Shown here: one piece after another, positions 45,970 through 56,453 of the stretch
Numbering within the stretch: the first letter of the stretch is position 1
Layout of the letters: each line of letters begins with the position of its first letter
Origin: Henriciella mobilis
GTDB lineage: Bacteria; Pseudomonadota; Alphaproteobacteria; Caulobacterales; Hyphomonadaceae
Reading direction: 5' to 3'
Length of the DNA stretch: 64,000 bases
NCBI RefSeq assembly: GCF_003576315.1
Contig: NZ_QWFZ01000024.1
Location: 1-64,000 of the forward strand
Translations under genes and position numbers: made by a program
The notes under the pieces: generated by a model
Told to the model about the DNA's origin: nothing
The model's input: only the letters and a program-made list of their open reading frames with translations
The model's database searches: none

Positions 45970-46908
45970 GCTTTCTTGCTCCCCGAGGCCCCTTCTGGGG
46001 TCATGATTGCAGGCGGGGCGATCTTGTAGACGGGATGGAAAGGCAGGGAAAGGGGGCCAGCGGCAGTTCCCTTGCGCCAAAATCAAAAAAAGAAAGGCGC
46101 GACTTCGCTCGTGAGAGAGCAAATCGCGCCTTCCACTGTGTTCCGAATCGTCATACTCAGACACTTGTGACAGCGAATGAGGCGTCCGTGGTTCAGAACA
46201 CCCGGGCGCCTTTTCCTTTTGCCATTTGCGTGTGCACCGCTCGCGGCAATCGGTCAGACTCCCGTATCGATTGCATGACGCACCGGCCCGGTTTTGGGCC
46301 CGTCGGGCCTGCGCGCCTTCAATCGTTGGCTCCAGGGCGTTTCGCGGCTTTTGACACCACCATCGTTTCCCTTTGCCCGCCGCCGGCAAGTCGTCCCGTT
46401 AAAGGGGCTTCTGCCTTTGGCCTGCCGCCGACTTGCTTCCCAGCCGGGAAACATCTGCCTTTGGCGCCGTGCTTCGGTATCGCGCTCCGGTCACGGCTTA
46501 CAGCACCGCTGTGGCAGGTCCGGACCCTGCCTCACGGACATCGCCTGCTTTATCCCGCCGCCTCTGCCTGGCCCTTTGCGCAACGGCTCTCACCGCTTTG
46601 CTCCTGGCCCGGCCGACGTATCGGGGGCGATGTGCTTCGCCTTCGCGCCGCAGCTGAGGTTTGCTCCTCATACGGACTTCGTTGGCGTTCCGAAACGATC
46701 TCTCAAAAACGGGGGTGAGTCGAGAGGGATCAAGGTTAATTTTTGGATTTGTTCACAGGTTTGACGCCCGGCTGTGGATTGGCCCGCCAGCCCTGTGGAC
46801 ACCCTCAAAAGCCCCGCCATGGCTTGCCATCCGGCCTTTTCGGGCGTCATAATATAAGCCCTGACTGTTGCTGGCATTATAGTTCTCAGCGAGGAGGAGG
46901 GGGGGATC
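45970..46908. other. 940-base island without protein gene, rich in inverted repeats; candidate structured RNA or repeat element
   Basis: No family-like protein is found on either strand, though several frames are open. Stems include GCAAGTCG (46386-46393) with CGACTTGC (46428-46435), GCAGGTCCGGACCCTGC near 46513-46531, GGCCCGGTTTTGGGCC near 46285-46300, and a 9-bp pair TGTTCTGAA/TTCGGAACA on the minus strand (46200-46192 with 46147-46139). The motif TCTGCCTTTGG occurs twice (46410, 46453). An intrinsic terminator for minus-strand transcription lies at 46084-46131. Minus-strand loops are purine-rich as in structured RNAs. RNase P, tmRNA and SRP hallmarks are absent. The last 150 bases are the promoter region of the gene at 46909, with two DnaA-box-like TGTGGA motifs near 46780-46800. 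Confidence 0.5.
46084..46131 (-). terminator. Intrinsic terminator on the minus strand
   Basis: On the minus strand GGCGCGA pairs with TCGCGCC, with an inner GCTC/GAGC pair, followed by TTTCTTTTTTTG. It lies 115 bases upstream of the GNAT gene, so it ends a transcript arising in the island between 46140 and 46900 or acts as a leader attenuator for GNAT. Confidence 0.85.
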
Positions 46909-47355
46909 ATGAGCGAAAAGACATCGGGCGGCGGCATTGGCGGTTTTATCGGCACAATTGCCATCGTCGGCATTCTCTGGCTCGGCGCCCGGGCGACCGT
47001 TTTCCCGCAGACGGCGGTGAAGGACGAGACGGTCCGCGTGAATGCCAGCCAGAGCTACCAGTATTGCTACAAGCCGAACTTCGCCAACCGCAAACTCGTC
47101 GCTGACATCGCGGTGAGCGGCGGCGCGGTCGAAGGCGCCTTCGTGAAAAAATCCTCTGCCGACAGTATCATGACGAGCCGGGAGCTGCAGCTGGCCGCGC
47201 TGGGGTCGAGCTATTCGCCCTCCAAGATCGCCGGAAAGATCGCTGCATCGACCCAGGGCGGCGATGAAGCCTGCCTGATGCTCAATCCGAAGCCGGATCC
47301 GGGCGCGTCCAGCATTTCGGTGACGGTGACCATCAAATCCTATTACCGGTTTTGA
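46909..47355 (+). CDS. Hypothetical membrane-anchored periplasmic protein
   Basis: A 148-residue protein with a Gly-rich N-terminus and one hydrophobic helix (about 12-30), then a soluble domain with SYQYCYKPNFANRKLVADIAVSG in part and GGDEACLMLNPKP. Two Cys residues (about 47 and 125) could form a disulfide. GGAGGAGG upstream is a strong ribosome-binding site. Not recognised. The next gene begins about 20 bases after the stop. Confidence 0.65.
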   Translation: MSEKTSGGGIGGFIGTIAIVGILWLGARATVFPQTAVKDETVRVNASQSYQYCYKPNFANRKLVADIAVSGGAVEGAFVKKSSADSIMTSRELQLAALGSSYSPSKIAGKIAASTQGGDEACLMLNPKPDPGASSISVTVTIKSYYRF

Positions 47356-47375
47356 GCCGGGCGGGACGCCCCAGG

Positions 47376-47855
47376 ATGCGCCGGCGGGCAGCGGGGGCTG
47401 CGGCGTTTTTCCTCGTGTTTTCAACCGCCTGCAGCGGCGGGGGCGGATATGAGAAGCCGGCCAATCTCTGCGACAACCCGGAGACGACCTGTGTCAGTGC
47501 GTCGGTGCGAGACCTGCTGGCGGTCGATGGCGACACGTTCGAACTCCGGCGGCTCAATGCAGCCGGCGGGGAGGAGCGGGTCCGGCTGCGGCTGATCGGC
47601 TGGGACAGTCCGGAGACCGGCAATGCCGCCCAGTGCGCGGCGGAAGACGCGCTCGGCCGCGCGGTCGAAACCCGCGCGCGGGCGCTCTTCGAGGCGGGCA
47701 GCAAGGTCACGTTTTTGCCCGAAGAAACAGACAGGTACGGGCGCGTGCGTGCTCACGTCTATCTGGACGGCACGCATATTGGCTGGCTGTTGTCGAAGGA
47801 GGGCCTGGCCCGGCCGCTGGACGAGGGCCGCCAGGTGGACTGGTGCGCGGATTAG
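47376..47855 (+). CDS. Lipoprotein thermonuclease (SNase-like)
   Basis: A 159-residue protein with a lipoprotein signal (FFLVFSTAC, lipobox Cys at about 19) and an SNase domain: VDGDTFEL, RLRLIGWDSPETG, TDRYGRVRAHVYLDG and GWLLSKEGLARP. The Asp, Asp, Arg and Glu active-site positions of staphylococcal nuclease are represented. Probably an envelope-bound Ca2+-dependent nuclease. ATG at 47376 opens the signal peptide; an in-frame TTG at 47352 overlapping the previous stop is possible. Confidence 0.85.
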   Translation: MRRRAAGAAAFFLVFSTACSGGGGYEKPANLCDNPETTCVSASVRDLLAVDGDTFELRRLNAAGGEERVRLRLIGWDSPETGNAAQCAAEDALGRAVETRARALFEAGSKVTFLPEETDRYGRVRAHVYLDGTHIGWLLSKEGLARPLDEGRQVDWCAD

Positions 47856-47870
47856 GCCGCGCCCGCCCCG

Positions 47871-48527
47871 TCAGCTCGTATCGTACCAGCCCGCCAGCGC
47901 GTCACCGATGGCGAAGGGCAGGTAATCCGCGATCACGCCGAGCTCGTGGCCGAGCCGGTGTGTGTGCTGCGGCGGCGGGCAGATCGGGCGCGGCTCACCA
48001 GCGGCCCGCAGCCGGGCAAGGTGGCGCGCCATGCGCCGGGCGAGGCGCTCGGGCTTGTCGAGGTGGCGCATCAGGGTCTGGAAACGGTCCAGAAGCGGTC
48101 TGATTCCAGTACAATTCCGGTATGATTGCGCCAGGCCTGCTTTTTGGCGTTCGCGCAGGGCGATCAGTTTGTCCGGGTCGAAGCCGGCTTTTGGCGTCAG
48201 GGCGAAATGGTAGGGCCGGGGTGTTTTCGGGCGGGGCGTGTCCGGATGGCCGGACTCGCGGCCTGAGGGCCCGGCCTTCGCCAGGATGACCGGATCGGTG
48301 TGGTGAGGGGCACGCGGCGGCTCGGGCGCGAGGTCGAGGCCGGCGGCGATCAGGACGATGAGGCGGCGCAGCAGGGTTTCCAGCTGGCGCACGGTGGAGC
48401 GGAACCGCCGCGCGGCATGGTGCGTGACATGTGTCTCCGCCAGCGTCAGCCCCGCCCGATCCGCCGCCGCCAACAGCGCGTCGCGGATGGCGTTCAGCCC
48501 CGTCTCGATGAACCCCTGTGTGATCAT
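47871..48527 (-). CDS. Basic helical hypothetical protein
   Basis: A 218-residue Arg/His/Leu-rich helical protein with no signal peptide. It has an N-terminal helix pair (RFRSTVRQLETLLRRLIVLI), a Pro-rich middle (PRPKTPRPYH), then KPERLARRMARHLARL. The pattern suggests nucleic-acid or membrane association, but no family is recognised. The start at MITQGFIETG is chosen; the frame is open 22 codons further. It converges on the SNase gene. Confidence 0.6.
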   Translation of the reverse strand: MITQGFIETGLNAIRDALLAAADRAGLTLAETHVTHHAARRFRSTVRQLETLLRRLIVLIAAGLDLAPEPPRAPHHTDPVILAKAGPSGRESGHPDTPRPKTPRPYHFALTPKAGFDPDKLIALRERQKAGLAQSYRNCTGIRPLLDRFQTLMRHLDKPERLARRMARHLARLRAAGEPRPICPPPQHTHRLGHELGVIADYLPFAIGDALAGWYDTS

Positions 48528-48593
48528 GGCGGAAAGTATGGGGGTGGTTTGGGAGGGGGTGGATATTTCCTTATCTCTTTCACCAAAGCGCAC

Positions 48594-50657
48594 TTAGAAT
48601 TGTGCGCGAAGTGCCTCCCGGTGTGCAAGGCGTAGAGACGTTATGTTGGATATGTGGTCTGGTATCCGAGTTACAGAAAGATACTCACGCAATCGGTTCC
48701 TTTTGTCCGCAGTCCTAAGTTTTGAATAAAGAGTTTTCAGAGGGTTATTGAAAACGCTTACGTAAGTTAAAAACACCACGATTACGGCATTAATGGCGAA
48801 CAGGTAAGCGGGCTTTGGGCTTGGATAACCGTCGAACAGAATTGTTGCTGCTGATATAGAACCAGCTAATAGGAACATCAGCCCAAAATACTCAACCTTG
48901 GCTTTCTCTTCTGCGATTTGGATGGATCGCAAATAGGGAATGGCTCTCCGGTAATCTCGGCCCACGATTTCTCGCCGCTCACGCCGAGCTTGCTCGCTTG
49001 AGTGCTTAGTTGCTTCTTCAAGCTCTAGCACACGATTTTCGGCATTCTTTCTTTCTGCTTGTTCTTGCTCTGCTTGCCGCTTGAACCGAGCGTTCGACGA
49101 TTTGTAACGAGCTTCAATTTCGCCCTTAACGTCTTCGGCGATTGTGTGCCTTGCTCTTTGGATGATCTCGTTTGTTATCCCAGCCGTTGCGTTAGCTGGA
49201 ACGCCTTTGGTTGTGTCCATAATGAGGCGCGCAAAGTCATCGTCCTTCAGCAGGGCTACAATGTCATCCCGCCCATCAATCGACATTTTTTTAATGTTGG
49301 CAGCGATAGCCTCAAGTACTCCTGGATTGTAACTGATAGCGCTGCGTGCCGCGACCAGCAAATCGAGCTTTGATATCTCCTTACTTTTCTGAAGGCCGAA
49401 TAAAGACATCATCATCGCAGAGAATCGGCTTCGAGCGATCACTAAAGGAACGGCGCCAATTCTGTAGTTCAGTTCCTGGCCGGCCAAGCTGTTCGAGACA
49501 TTTGCCAGAATAGAGTTTTGCGTAACGAATACTGCTTTGGCATCGGCGAGGCGCATGTAGCCTTTGGGGCCCCTCCGTCCCATAACCCCCCGAACTACTT
49601 GGATATCGCGTTCGCAGGCGGCGAGATTCCTATAATAGGATTGAATTCTACCATAGAGTCTGCCGGAAAAGTCTTCGTTGAGTGGAGAGCGGGAGACATG
49701 ATGCTCAATGGAGCTGTCAAGTTTCACGCCAGCATCTTCAATAAGTCGAGGAAGCGCCCCTCTTATCAACCCAATCGTATCTTCCGAGAGTTCTCCGCGT
49801 CGCAATGCTTCGGCGGTTGGGCCGTACCGATTATGAGGTAAGTTGTTCAGAACACCGTCTATGTTCGAATAAATTTCATCCAAATGCGGATCCGCAATAA
49901 GCAAAACTGCTCCAGCATCTGATGCGGATTTCACAAGAAATTCGCTATGTCGCTTTCGATCCGGCCCCGACAAGCCGACTAAGTCCATGACAATGGGAGA
50001 GTCCAAGTATATGTTTAGTAGATTGAGTTTTATATTCTTGTTTGAGCTGTCAAAAAGGTTGAGTATGAGCTCAACCATTATCGCCTGATGGCGAATTTCT
50101 GAAAGATACTCAAATTCGTCTGGTCTGTTGTTGGCGAGCCATTCGGTAAAACGGCCAAAAATATACGATTGCTCGCTATCATGTTTGCCGTTTGAGCTGA
50201 CTGTGTCAGTGAGTTCAATTATAAGTTCATCGTGAATTATTGAAATTATATCGATATCTTTTTGCGCGAGCAGTAGATCGTCTTGCTCAGCACGAAAATC
50301 TTCAAACGAATTTGCAATCTGGCCGAGCTTTTCGTCTTCGGGGGCCTCTATTTCACTGCTTTCAGTCGCGTTCGACCAAACATACAAAGCGTCACCCGAA
50401 TCTAACGACTGAGCCTGTTCGATGATGTGGTGAGTTAGCAGCGAACCCACCCAATAATTGATCAAATCTTCGGGAGCGTCCAATCCGAACTGGTCCGAGA
50501 GGAGTCTGGAGACCTCGCGAGTGTCGAAAACCGTACCGGACTTTGACTGGCCCATGGCGCGAAATATGGGAACCAGTATTGAAAACTTGTCGTGTTTTGC
50601 TGAAGAAGAGATTGCTTTTGAGGCCCCATAGGCCAAAAGAGCTCTTCTTTCTAACAT
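48594..50657 (-). CDS. Low-G+C protein: winged-helix-like, PIN-like nuclease, coiled coil and two TM helices
   Basis: A 687-residue protein in a stretch clearly poorer in G+C than its neighbours (sampled lines about 43-53% against over 60%), so probably acquired. Residues 15-95 are helical and look winged-helix-like. Residues 210-385 look PIN-like: NIYLDSPIVMDLVGL (D219, D225), LLIADPHLDEI (D256, D260, E261) and LADAKAVFVTQN (D372, N381) place acidic residues as in PIN RNases, with VTQN in the place of the usual VTxD. A coiled coil spans about 505-565, and two TM helices lie at 591-608 and 617-636 before a basic tail. No named family is recognised. A palindrome stands 67 bases upstream. Could be a membrane-tethered RNase with a defence or stress role; that is inference. 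Confidence 0.72.
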   Translation of the reverse strand: MLERRALLAYGASKAISSSAKHDKFSILVPIFRAMGQSKSGTVFDTREVSRLLSDQFGLDAPEDLINYWVGSLLTHHIIEQAQSLDSGDALYVWSNATESSEIEAPEDEKLGQIANSFEDFRAEQDDLLLAQKDIDIISIIHDELIIELTDTVSSNGKHDSEQSYIFGRFTEWLANNRPDEFEYLSEIRHQAIMVELILNLFDSSNKNIKLNLLNIYLDSPIVMDLVGLSGPDRKRHSEFLVKSASDAGAVLLIADPHLDEIYSNIDGVLNNLPHNRYGPTAEALRRGELSEDTIGLIRGALPRLIEDAGVKLDSSIEHHVSRSPLNEDFSGRLYGRIQSYYRNLAACERDIQVVRGVMGRRGPKGYMRLADAKAVFVTQNSILANVSNSLAGQELNYRIGAVPLVIARSRFSAMMMSLFGLQKSKEISKLDLLVAARSAISYNPGVLEAIAANIKKMSIDGRDDIVALLKDDDFARLIMDTTKGVPANATAGITNEIIQRARHTIAEDVKGEIEARYKSSNARFKRQAEQEQAERKNAENRVLELEEATKHSSEQARRERREIVGRDYRRAIPYLRSIQIAEEKAKVEYFGLMFLLAGSISAATILFDGYPSPKPAYLFAINAVIVVFLTYVSVFNNPLKTLYSKLRTADKRNRLREYLSVTRIPDHISNITSLRLAHREALRAQF

Positions 50658-50723
50658 ACTGGAATTTTGTATATTTTTAGCGGGCGCGGCCCTCTGGCTA
50701 CACCCTTCCCCTATAAAACCTCA

Positions 50724-50744
50724 TGTTGAGGACAGCCCTCAACA
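50724..50744. promoter_or_regulatory. Palindrome upstream of the PIN-like gene
   Basis: TGTTGAGG-ACAGC-CCTCAACA is a perfect 8-bp inverted repeat. It lies 67 bases upstream of the start of the leftward gene, next to an AT-rich TTTTATAG that could be its -10 region. It is placed like an operator, perhaps for the winged-helix-like part of that same protein. Confidence 0.5.
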
Positions 50745-50835
50745 ATGACGTTATGGGTAGAGAAACGAATGCGCAACAGTATCAATTTGGGTTTGGCTCA
50801 GCTTATCTGCGCCAACTTTTTATCAAATTAAGCCC

Positions 50836-53052
<2,217 letters not shown>

Positions 53053-53112
53053 GCCGCAGAAGATGGGGCAAGGGCGGGGGGAGGTAAAGGGGGCGCTGCT
53101 GACAGGGGTGTG

Positions 53113-54543
53113 TCAGGAGTGGTTAGTCGGTTCGATCGGCCGGCAGCTGGCACTATAGAATATGGCCAGGCGAAAGATCGCCCAGACGAGACCGATGATG
53201 CCTGTTGCGACGAGAACCAACGCCAGATCGGGCGAGAATCTGCCCAGTGTCCCAATCGAGACGCCGAAGAGCTGCGGGATAAGGAAGATGGTGGTCCATG
53301 CCAGCGCGAGCGTCATGAGCAGCGGAAACCAGAGGCTGAAGGCGCCTGAAACGCCAGCCTTGGCGCGAAGGCCGGAACGGCGAAGCCACGCGACAATGAT
53401 GCCTCCAACGAACAGCAGAGGCAGCAGGGCGAACGAGGCGAACAGGGCCTTCCGGCCCCATCGCCCGTCGTCGCCCGTCTCATCAAGCCCGAGCGCTCTG
53501 GCGCTTATGCCGTTGATGAGGTCGGCGTTTTCTCCAAACCCCATGCCGCTGCCTGAGTTGAGCAGGATGACAACGCCTTTCTGCTCGGATGGGACCATAA
53601 TTGCGAGCGTTTCCACGCCGGGGGTGAGGCCCGAATGGAACACGGTCCCGTCATCGGCATCGAGATACCAGCCAAAGCCGTAGAAGGGCGCGACATCGCT
53701 TGCCGGGCGCGTCATGTCTGATTTGCTCTGCGCGCTGATGATGTCGTCTTCGCCATTCATCAAGACAGCGAGGTATCGCGCCGTATCGCGGGCGGTCGAT
53801 ATCACGCCGCCAACCGGCGCTGACATCCGATCAGTGGCGCTCGCAGGTACCGCACGTTTCCCACCGAACCACGGTGTGTGGCCTCTCGCGATCCCGTCAT
53901 GAGTCTCACCGTCAGCGACGAAACTCTGCGCCATGCCGACCGGTTCGAGGATTTCCGCCTCGATATAGCTGGCAAAGTCGCGCCCGCTCACAGTCTCGAT
54001 GAGGGCGCCGAGAACATAGTAATTCGCATTGGAGTAATCCCATCTCGCACCGGGCTGATAGGCCGGCTCCCACGCGGCAATGCGCTCGGCCTGGCGCTGG
54101 AGCGCGTCAGCCCCATGCGAGCGGTCGCCCAGCGTGTCATTGCCCTGAAAGGTCGAATACCCGCTGGTGTGGCTGAGCAACTGCCGGATCGTGACGGATG
54201 CGCCGGGGCTGTCCGAGAAGGCCTCGAGATATTGCGATATCCCTGCATCGAGATCGACTTCGCCGGCTTCAACAAGCTGCATCACGGCCACGGCGGTGAA
54301 GCTCTTGGATATCGAGCCGATCACGAACGGCGTGTCGCGGCTTATCCGCCTGCCACTACCGGTCAGAATTTCGCCACGTGCGCCGGAATAGATCTCACCG
54401 CCTTCGACCACGGCATAAGCTACACCTGGCGTTCCCGACACGGGTATTTCAGAGGCGACGAAATCATCAATCGGCTCCGTTGGCACGCTTGCGTGCATGA
54501 CTGATGTCATTCCAAATAGCGCGAGTACGACCAACCAACGCAT
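53113..54543 (-). CDS. Serine hydrolase (class C beta-lactamase family) with C-terminal membrane helices
   Basis: A 476-residue protein with a signal peptide (1 to about 20), the beta-lactamase/transpeptidase-like domain with catalytic GSISKSF (S-x-x-K) and YSNANYY (Y-x-N), then three C-terminal hydrophobic helices in the last 130 residues. Such proteins act as D-aminopeptidases, esterases or peptidoglycan hydrolases; the substrate is unknown. ATG at 54543 opens the signal peptide after GGGGGATGGGG. The G+C is near the genome norm, unlike the two low-G+C genes either side of this block. Confidence 0.9.
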   Translation of the reverse strand: MRWLVVLALFGMTSVMHASVPTEPIDDFVASEIPVSGTPGVAYAVVEGGEIYSGARGEILTGSGRRISRDTPFVIGSISKSFTAVAVMQLVEAGEVDLDAGISQYLEAFSDSPGASVTIRQLLSHTSGYSTFQGNDTLGDRSHGADALQRQAERIAAWEPAYQPGARWDYSNANYYVLGALIETVSGRDFASYIEAEILEPVGMAQSFVADGETHDGIARGHTPWFGGKRAVPASATDRMSAPVGGVISTARDTARYLAVLMNGEDDIISAQSKSDMTRPASDVAPFYGFGWYLDADDGTVFHSGLTPGVETLAIMVPSEQKGVVILLNSGSGMGFGENADLINGISARALGLDETGDDGRWGRKALFASFALLPLLFVGGIIVAWLRRSGLRAKAGVSGAFSLWFPLLMTLALAWTTIFLIPQLFGVSIGTLGRFSPDLALVLVATGIIGLVWAIFRLAIFYSASCRPIEPTNHS

Positions 54544-54637
54544 CTTGCCCCATCCCCCTTTCCACTTTTCGTCGGTTCGCCGGGTTGCGAGTGTCACCCT
54601 CCACGCAGGTGTGGCTGGGACGTCCACCAAGGAGTGG

Positions 54638-55540
54638 CTAACTTTTGAACCGCTCCCGATGCCATCGCAAGTACTTAGGGTGCGGGCGCTCTCTCGGATC
54701 TTTCGGAACCGTCGCGAAGCCCGATGGATAGATCAAGTTTTCGATTTGCTCACGGTTGTTAATCTGTCGCGAGATCATGATTTTATAGTCGTCGGTTAGA
54801 GAAAGCAGCCCACGATCGAACATCCAATGCACTGTGCCCGACAGCGCGATACCATTTCGAATCGTGTCGGGACCATTCTCAGCTACGCCTTTAATGTGCG
54901 CTGCTTCCACTTCTGCGCGGCCTCCACCATTTATGAGCTGAAGACCGGTGAATGCGCAGCGTCTGTCATACGCATTTAGAACTAGGCGTCGAAAAACTCG
55001 GTCCCGAACGAGCCTATTTGTCTTCGTCTCGATGCGCTCGCGTTCATAGTCATACACAAACGGTTCGGGAGCGTCGTGGAAGCCAGGTTGTTCAGGCTCA
55101 CCAATATCGGTGCGAGGGAGCAAATCAGCTTCGGCGGATAGCCCTCTGGCGAGTATTCGATTAAAATCTTGGTCAGAAATCGGACGAATAGCCCACTGAA
55201 TTTTGCCCTGATTGAGCGATCCGTCCTCTTTTTCCAGTTCGCTCTCTAAGAAGCCTAATTCTGAGTGGTAGGGCACAAAGGTTTCTAGCGGCAGATACGA
55301 ATTAGGTTCGATGATGGCTATAAACATATCATCGGCAGATGGGTCCGGAATAATCTCCGCAACCTTTGCAATCGCGTTGTACCCTAGTCGTCCGCCCCCA
55401 CCACGCGGTTCATAGTACACGATCCAGTCGCCGACGAATTGGTTCGCGCGATTTAGATAGCGTTTTGGAAACTGGTACTGCTCTTCCGGAAAATCATCAT
55501 AAATCGAATCTGCCCGGTGAACGAATACGCCTTTCGCCAA
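54638..55540 (-). CDS. PUA/EVE-like plus HNH endonuclease, TTG start
   Basis: A 300-residue protein. The N-terminal half (FVGDWIVYYEPRGGGG, then AKVAEIIPD) resembles the PUA/EVE-like fold that reads modified bases. The C-terminal half is an HNH nuclease with RRCAFTGLQL, VEAAHIKGVAENG (H215), IRNGIALS (N229) and TVHWMFDRGLL (H238). This pairing is known from modification-dependent restriction enzymes. TTG at 55540 lies 5 bases after GGAGG and gives the family-like AKGVFVHRADSIYDD start; a GTG four codons upstream overlaps that site. The gene is low in G+C (about 45% in a sampled line). A TGA stops the frame at about 55576. No methyltransferase is adjacent. Confidence 0.82.
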   Translation of the reverse strand: MAKGVFVHRADSIYDDFPEEQYQFPKRYLNRANQFVGDWIVYYEPRGGGGRLGYNAIAKVAEIIPDPSADDMFIAIIEPNSYLPLETFVPYHSELGFLESELEKEDGSLNQGKIQWAIRPISDQDFNRILARGLSAEADLLPRTDIGEPEQPGFHDAPEPFVYDYERERIETKTNRLVRDRVFRRLVLNAYDRRCAFTGLQLINGGGRAEVEAAHIKGVAENGPDTIRNGIALSGTVHWMFDRGLLSLTDDYKIMISRQINNREQIENLIYPSGFATVPKDPRERPHPKYLRWHRERFKS

Positions 55541-55612
55541 TAAAGCCTCCACCCAGAACTGCTCTTCCGCACACGATCAAAATTCGCTTTGGGAGTCGAG
55601 TAGCGGATTCGC

Positions 55613-55747
55613 CTAACCTCCCGCCAGCCTGATCCCCCGCCCCGTGCTCAGATGATTGGCGGCGCTGACGATGGCGTCGGTGTCGATCGGGTCGTGTTTA
55701 TAGGGATCGGGGAGGGTGCCGGTCTGGCCGACGTGTCGGGCGCCGAC
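55613..55747 (-). pseudogene. Broken 3' end of a transketolase-family gene
   Basis: On the minus strand the frame ending at TAG (55613-55615) reads GARHVGQTGTLPDPYKHD followed by a region with DTDAIVSAANHLSTGRG and ends in RLAGG. The C-terminus of the intact gene at 58500-60890 reads GVEHFGQTGTIPDLYKHY, DAIVNAAQHLSAGRR and ends in RLAGKV. By eye 55623-55731 matches 58513-58621 without gaps and with about 15 differences in 109 bases. Nothing upstream continues the gene, so it is a remnant of a paralogue or of a duplication. Confidence 0.88.
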
Positions 55748-55891
55748 ACTCGCCCGAGCGGCTGACTGCGCGCCATATCATCCCAAGCAAAGCATGACAG
55801 GGCACCCGCCTTCGTCCGCGCGGCTGGATCCGGGGCTTTTCTTGACAGGCCTGCGCTTCGGAACAGTTGGAGGGGGGAAAGCGAGAAGCCT

Positions 55892-56407
55892 ATGAAAATC
55901 AAAGACCGCGTTGAATACACGACCAAACCCGATCCCCTCACCTGTGGCCCAGAGGAGAGCATTCTCGGCGCCGCAAAGAAGATGTCGTCGAAGAATTACG
56001 GCGCCATTGTCGTGGTGGACAGTGACCGGAAAGTGCTCGGCCTTGTCACCGAGCGGGACATCATGCGGCGGACCGTCGCGGAGGAACGCAATCCGGCTGA
56101 CACGTCCGTCGGCGAGATCATGACAAGCGAACTCAGGGTCGCCAGCGAGAACGACAATCTGATCGACTGGCTGCGGATCATGTCGAATGAGCGGTTCCGG
56201 CGCCTGCCCATCGTCGATGAAGACGGCCGGCTGACGTCGATCATGACGCAGGGCGATTTCGTCTCCTACACCTGGCCGGACCTGATGACCCAGGCGGTCA
56301 CCCTGACCAAGTCCACGGTCGGCAATTCATACCAGATTTTCCTGATTCTGGCCGCCGTGCTTGCCTACACATTGCTGGTCGGCACTGCCTTCACGCTGTT
56401 TGCGTGA
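55892..56407 (+). CDS. CBS-domain protein with C-terminal membrane anchor
   Basis: A 171-residue protein with two CBS motifs (about 8-65, GAIVVVDSDRKVLGLVTERDIM; and 72-130, RFRRLPIVDEDGRLTSIMTQGDFV) that bind adenosyl ligands. A C-terminal TM helix follows (about 147-171, IFLILAAVLAYTLLVGTAF). CBS pairs are common regulators, but a soluble pair anchored by a tail helix is less common. The next small gene starts 46 bases after the stop. Confidence 0.86.
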   Translation: MKIKDRVEYTTKPDPLTCGPEESILGAAKKMSSKNYGAIVVVDSDRKVLGLVTERDIMRRTVAEERNPADTSVGEIMTSELRVASENDNLIDWLRIMSNERFRRLPIVDEDGRLTSIMTQGDFVSYTWPDLMTQAVTLTKSTVGNSYQIFLILAAVLAYTLLVGTAFTLFA

Positions 56408-56453
56408 ACCTGAAGCCCCTCCGCTGGACCGCAAATGCATTGGGAGAGACCTC

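Noticed and set aside
46294-46764. A 156-codon plus-strand open frame and several minus-strand frames in the repeat-rich island
   Set aside because: Arg/Pro/Ser-rich translations with no family pattern, competing frames on both strands, and strong stems instead.
46780-46800. TGTGGA motifs as DnaA boxes of a replication origin
   Set aside because: Only two partial matches, no AT-rich unwinding element, and no origin-linked genes such as hemE or dnaA nearby.
46140-46840. RNase P RNA, tmRNA or SRP RNA in the island
   Set aside because: The conserved GAAAGTCC core of RNase P, a T-loop/CCA acceptor end of tmRNA and the SRP tetraloop region could not be found on either strand.
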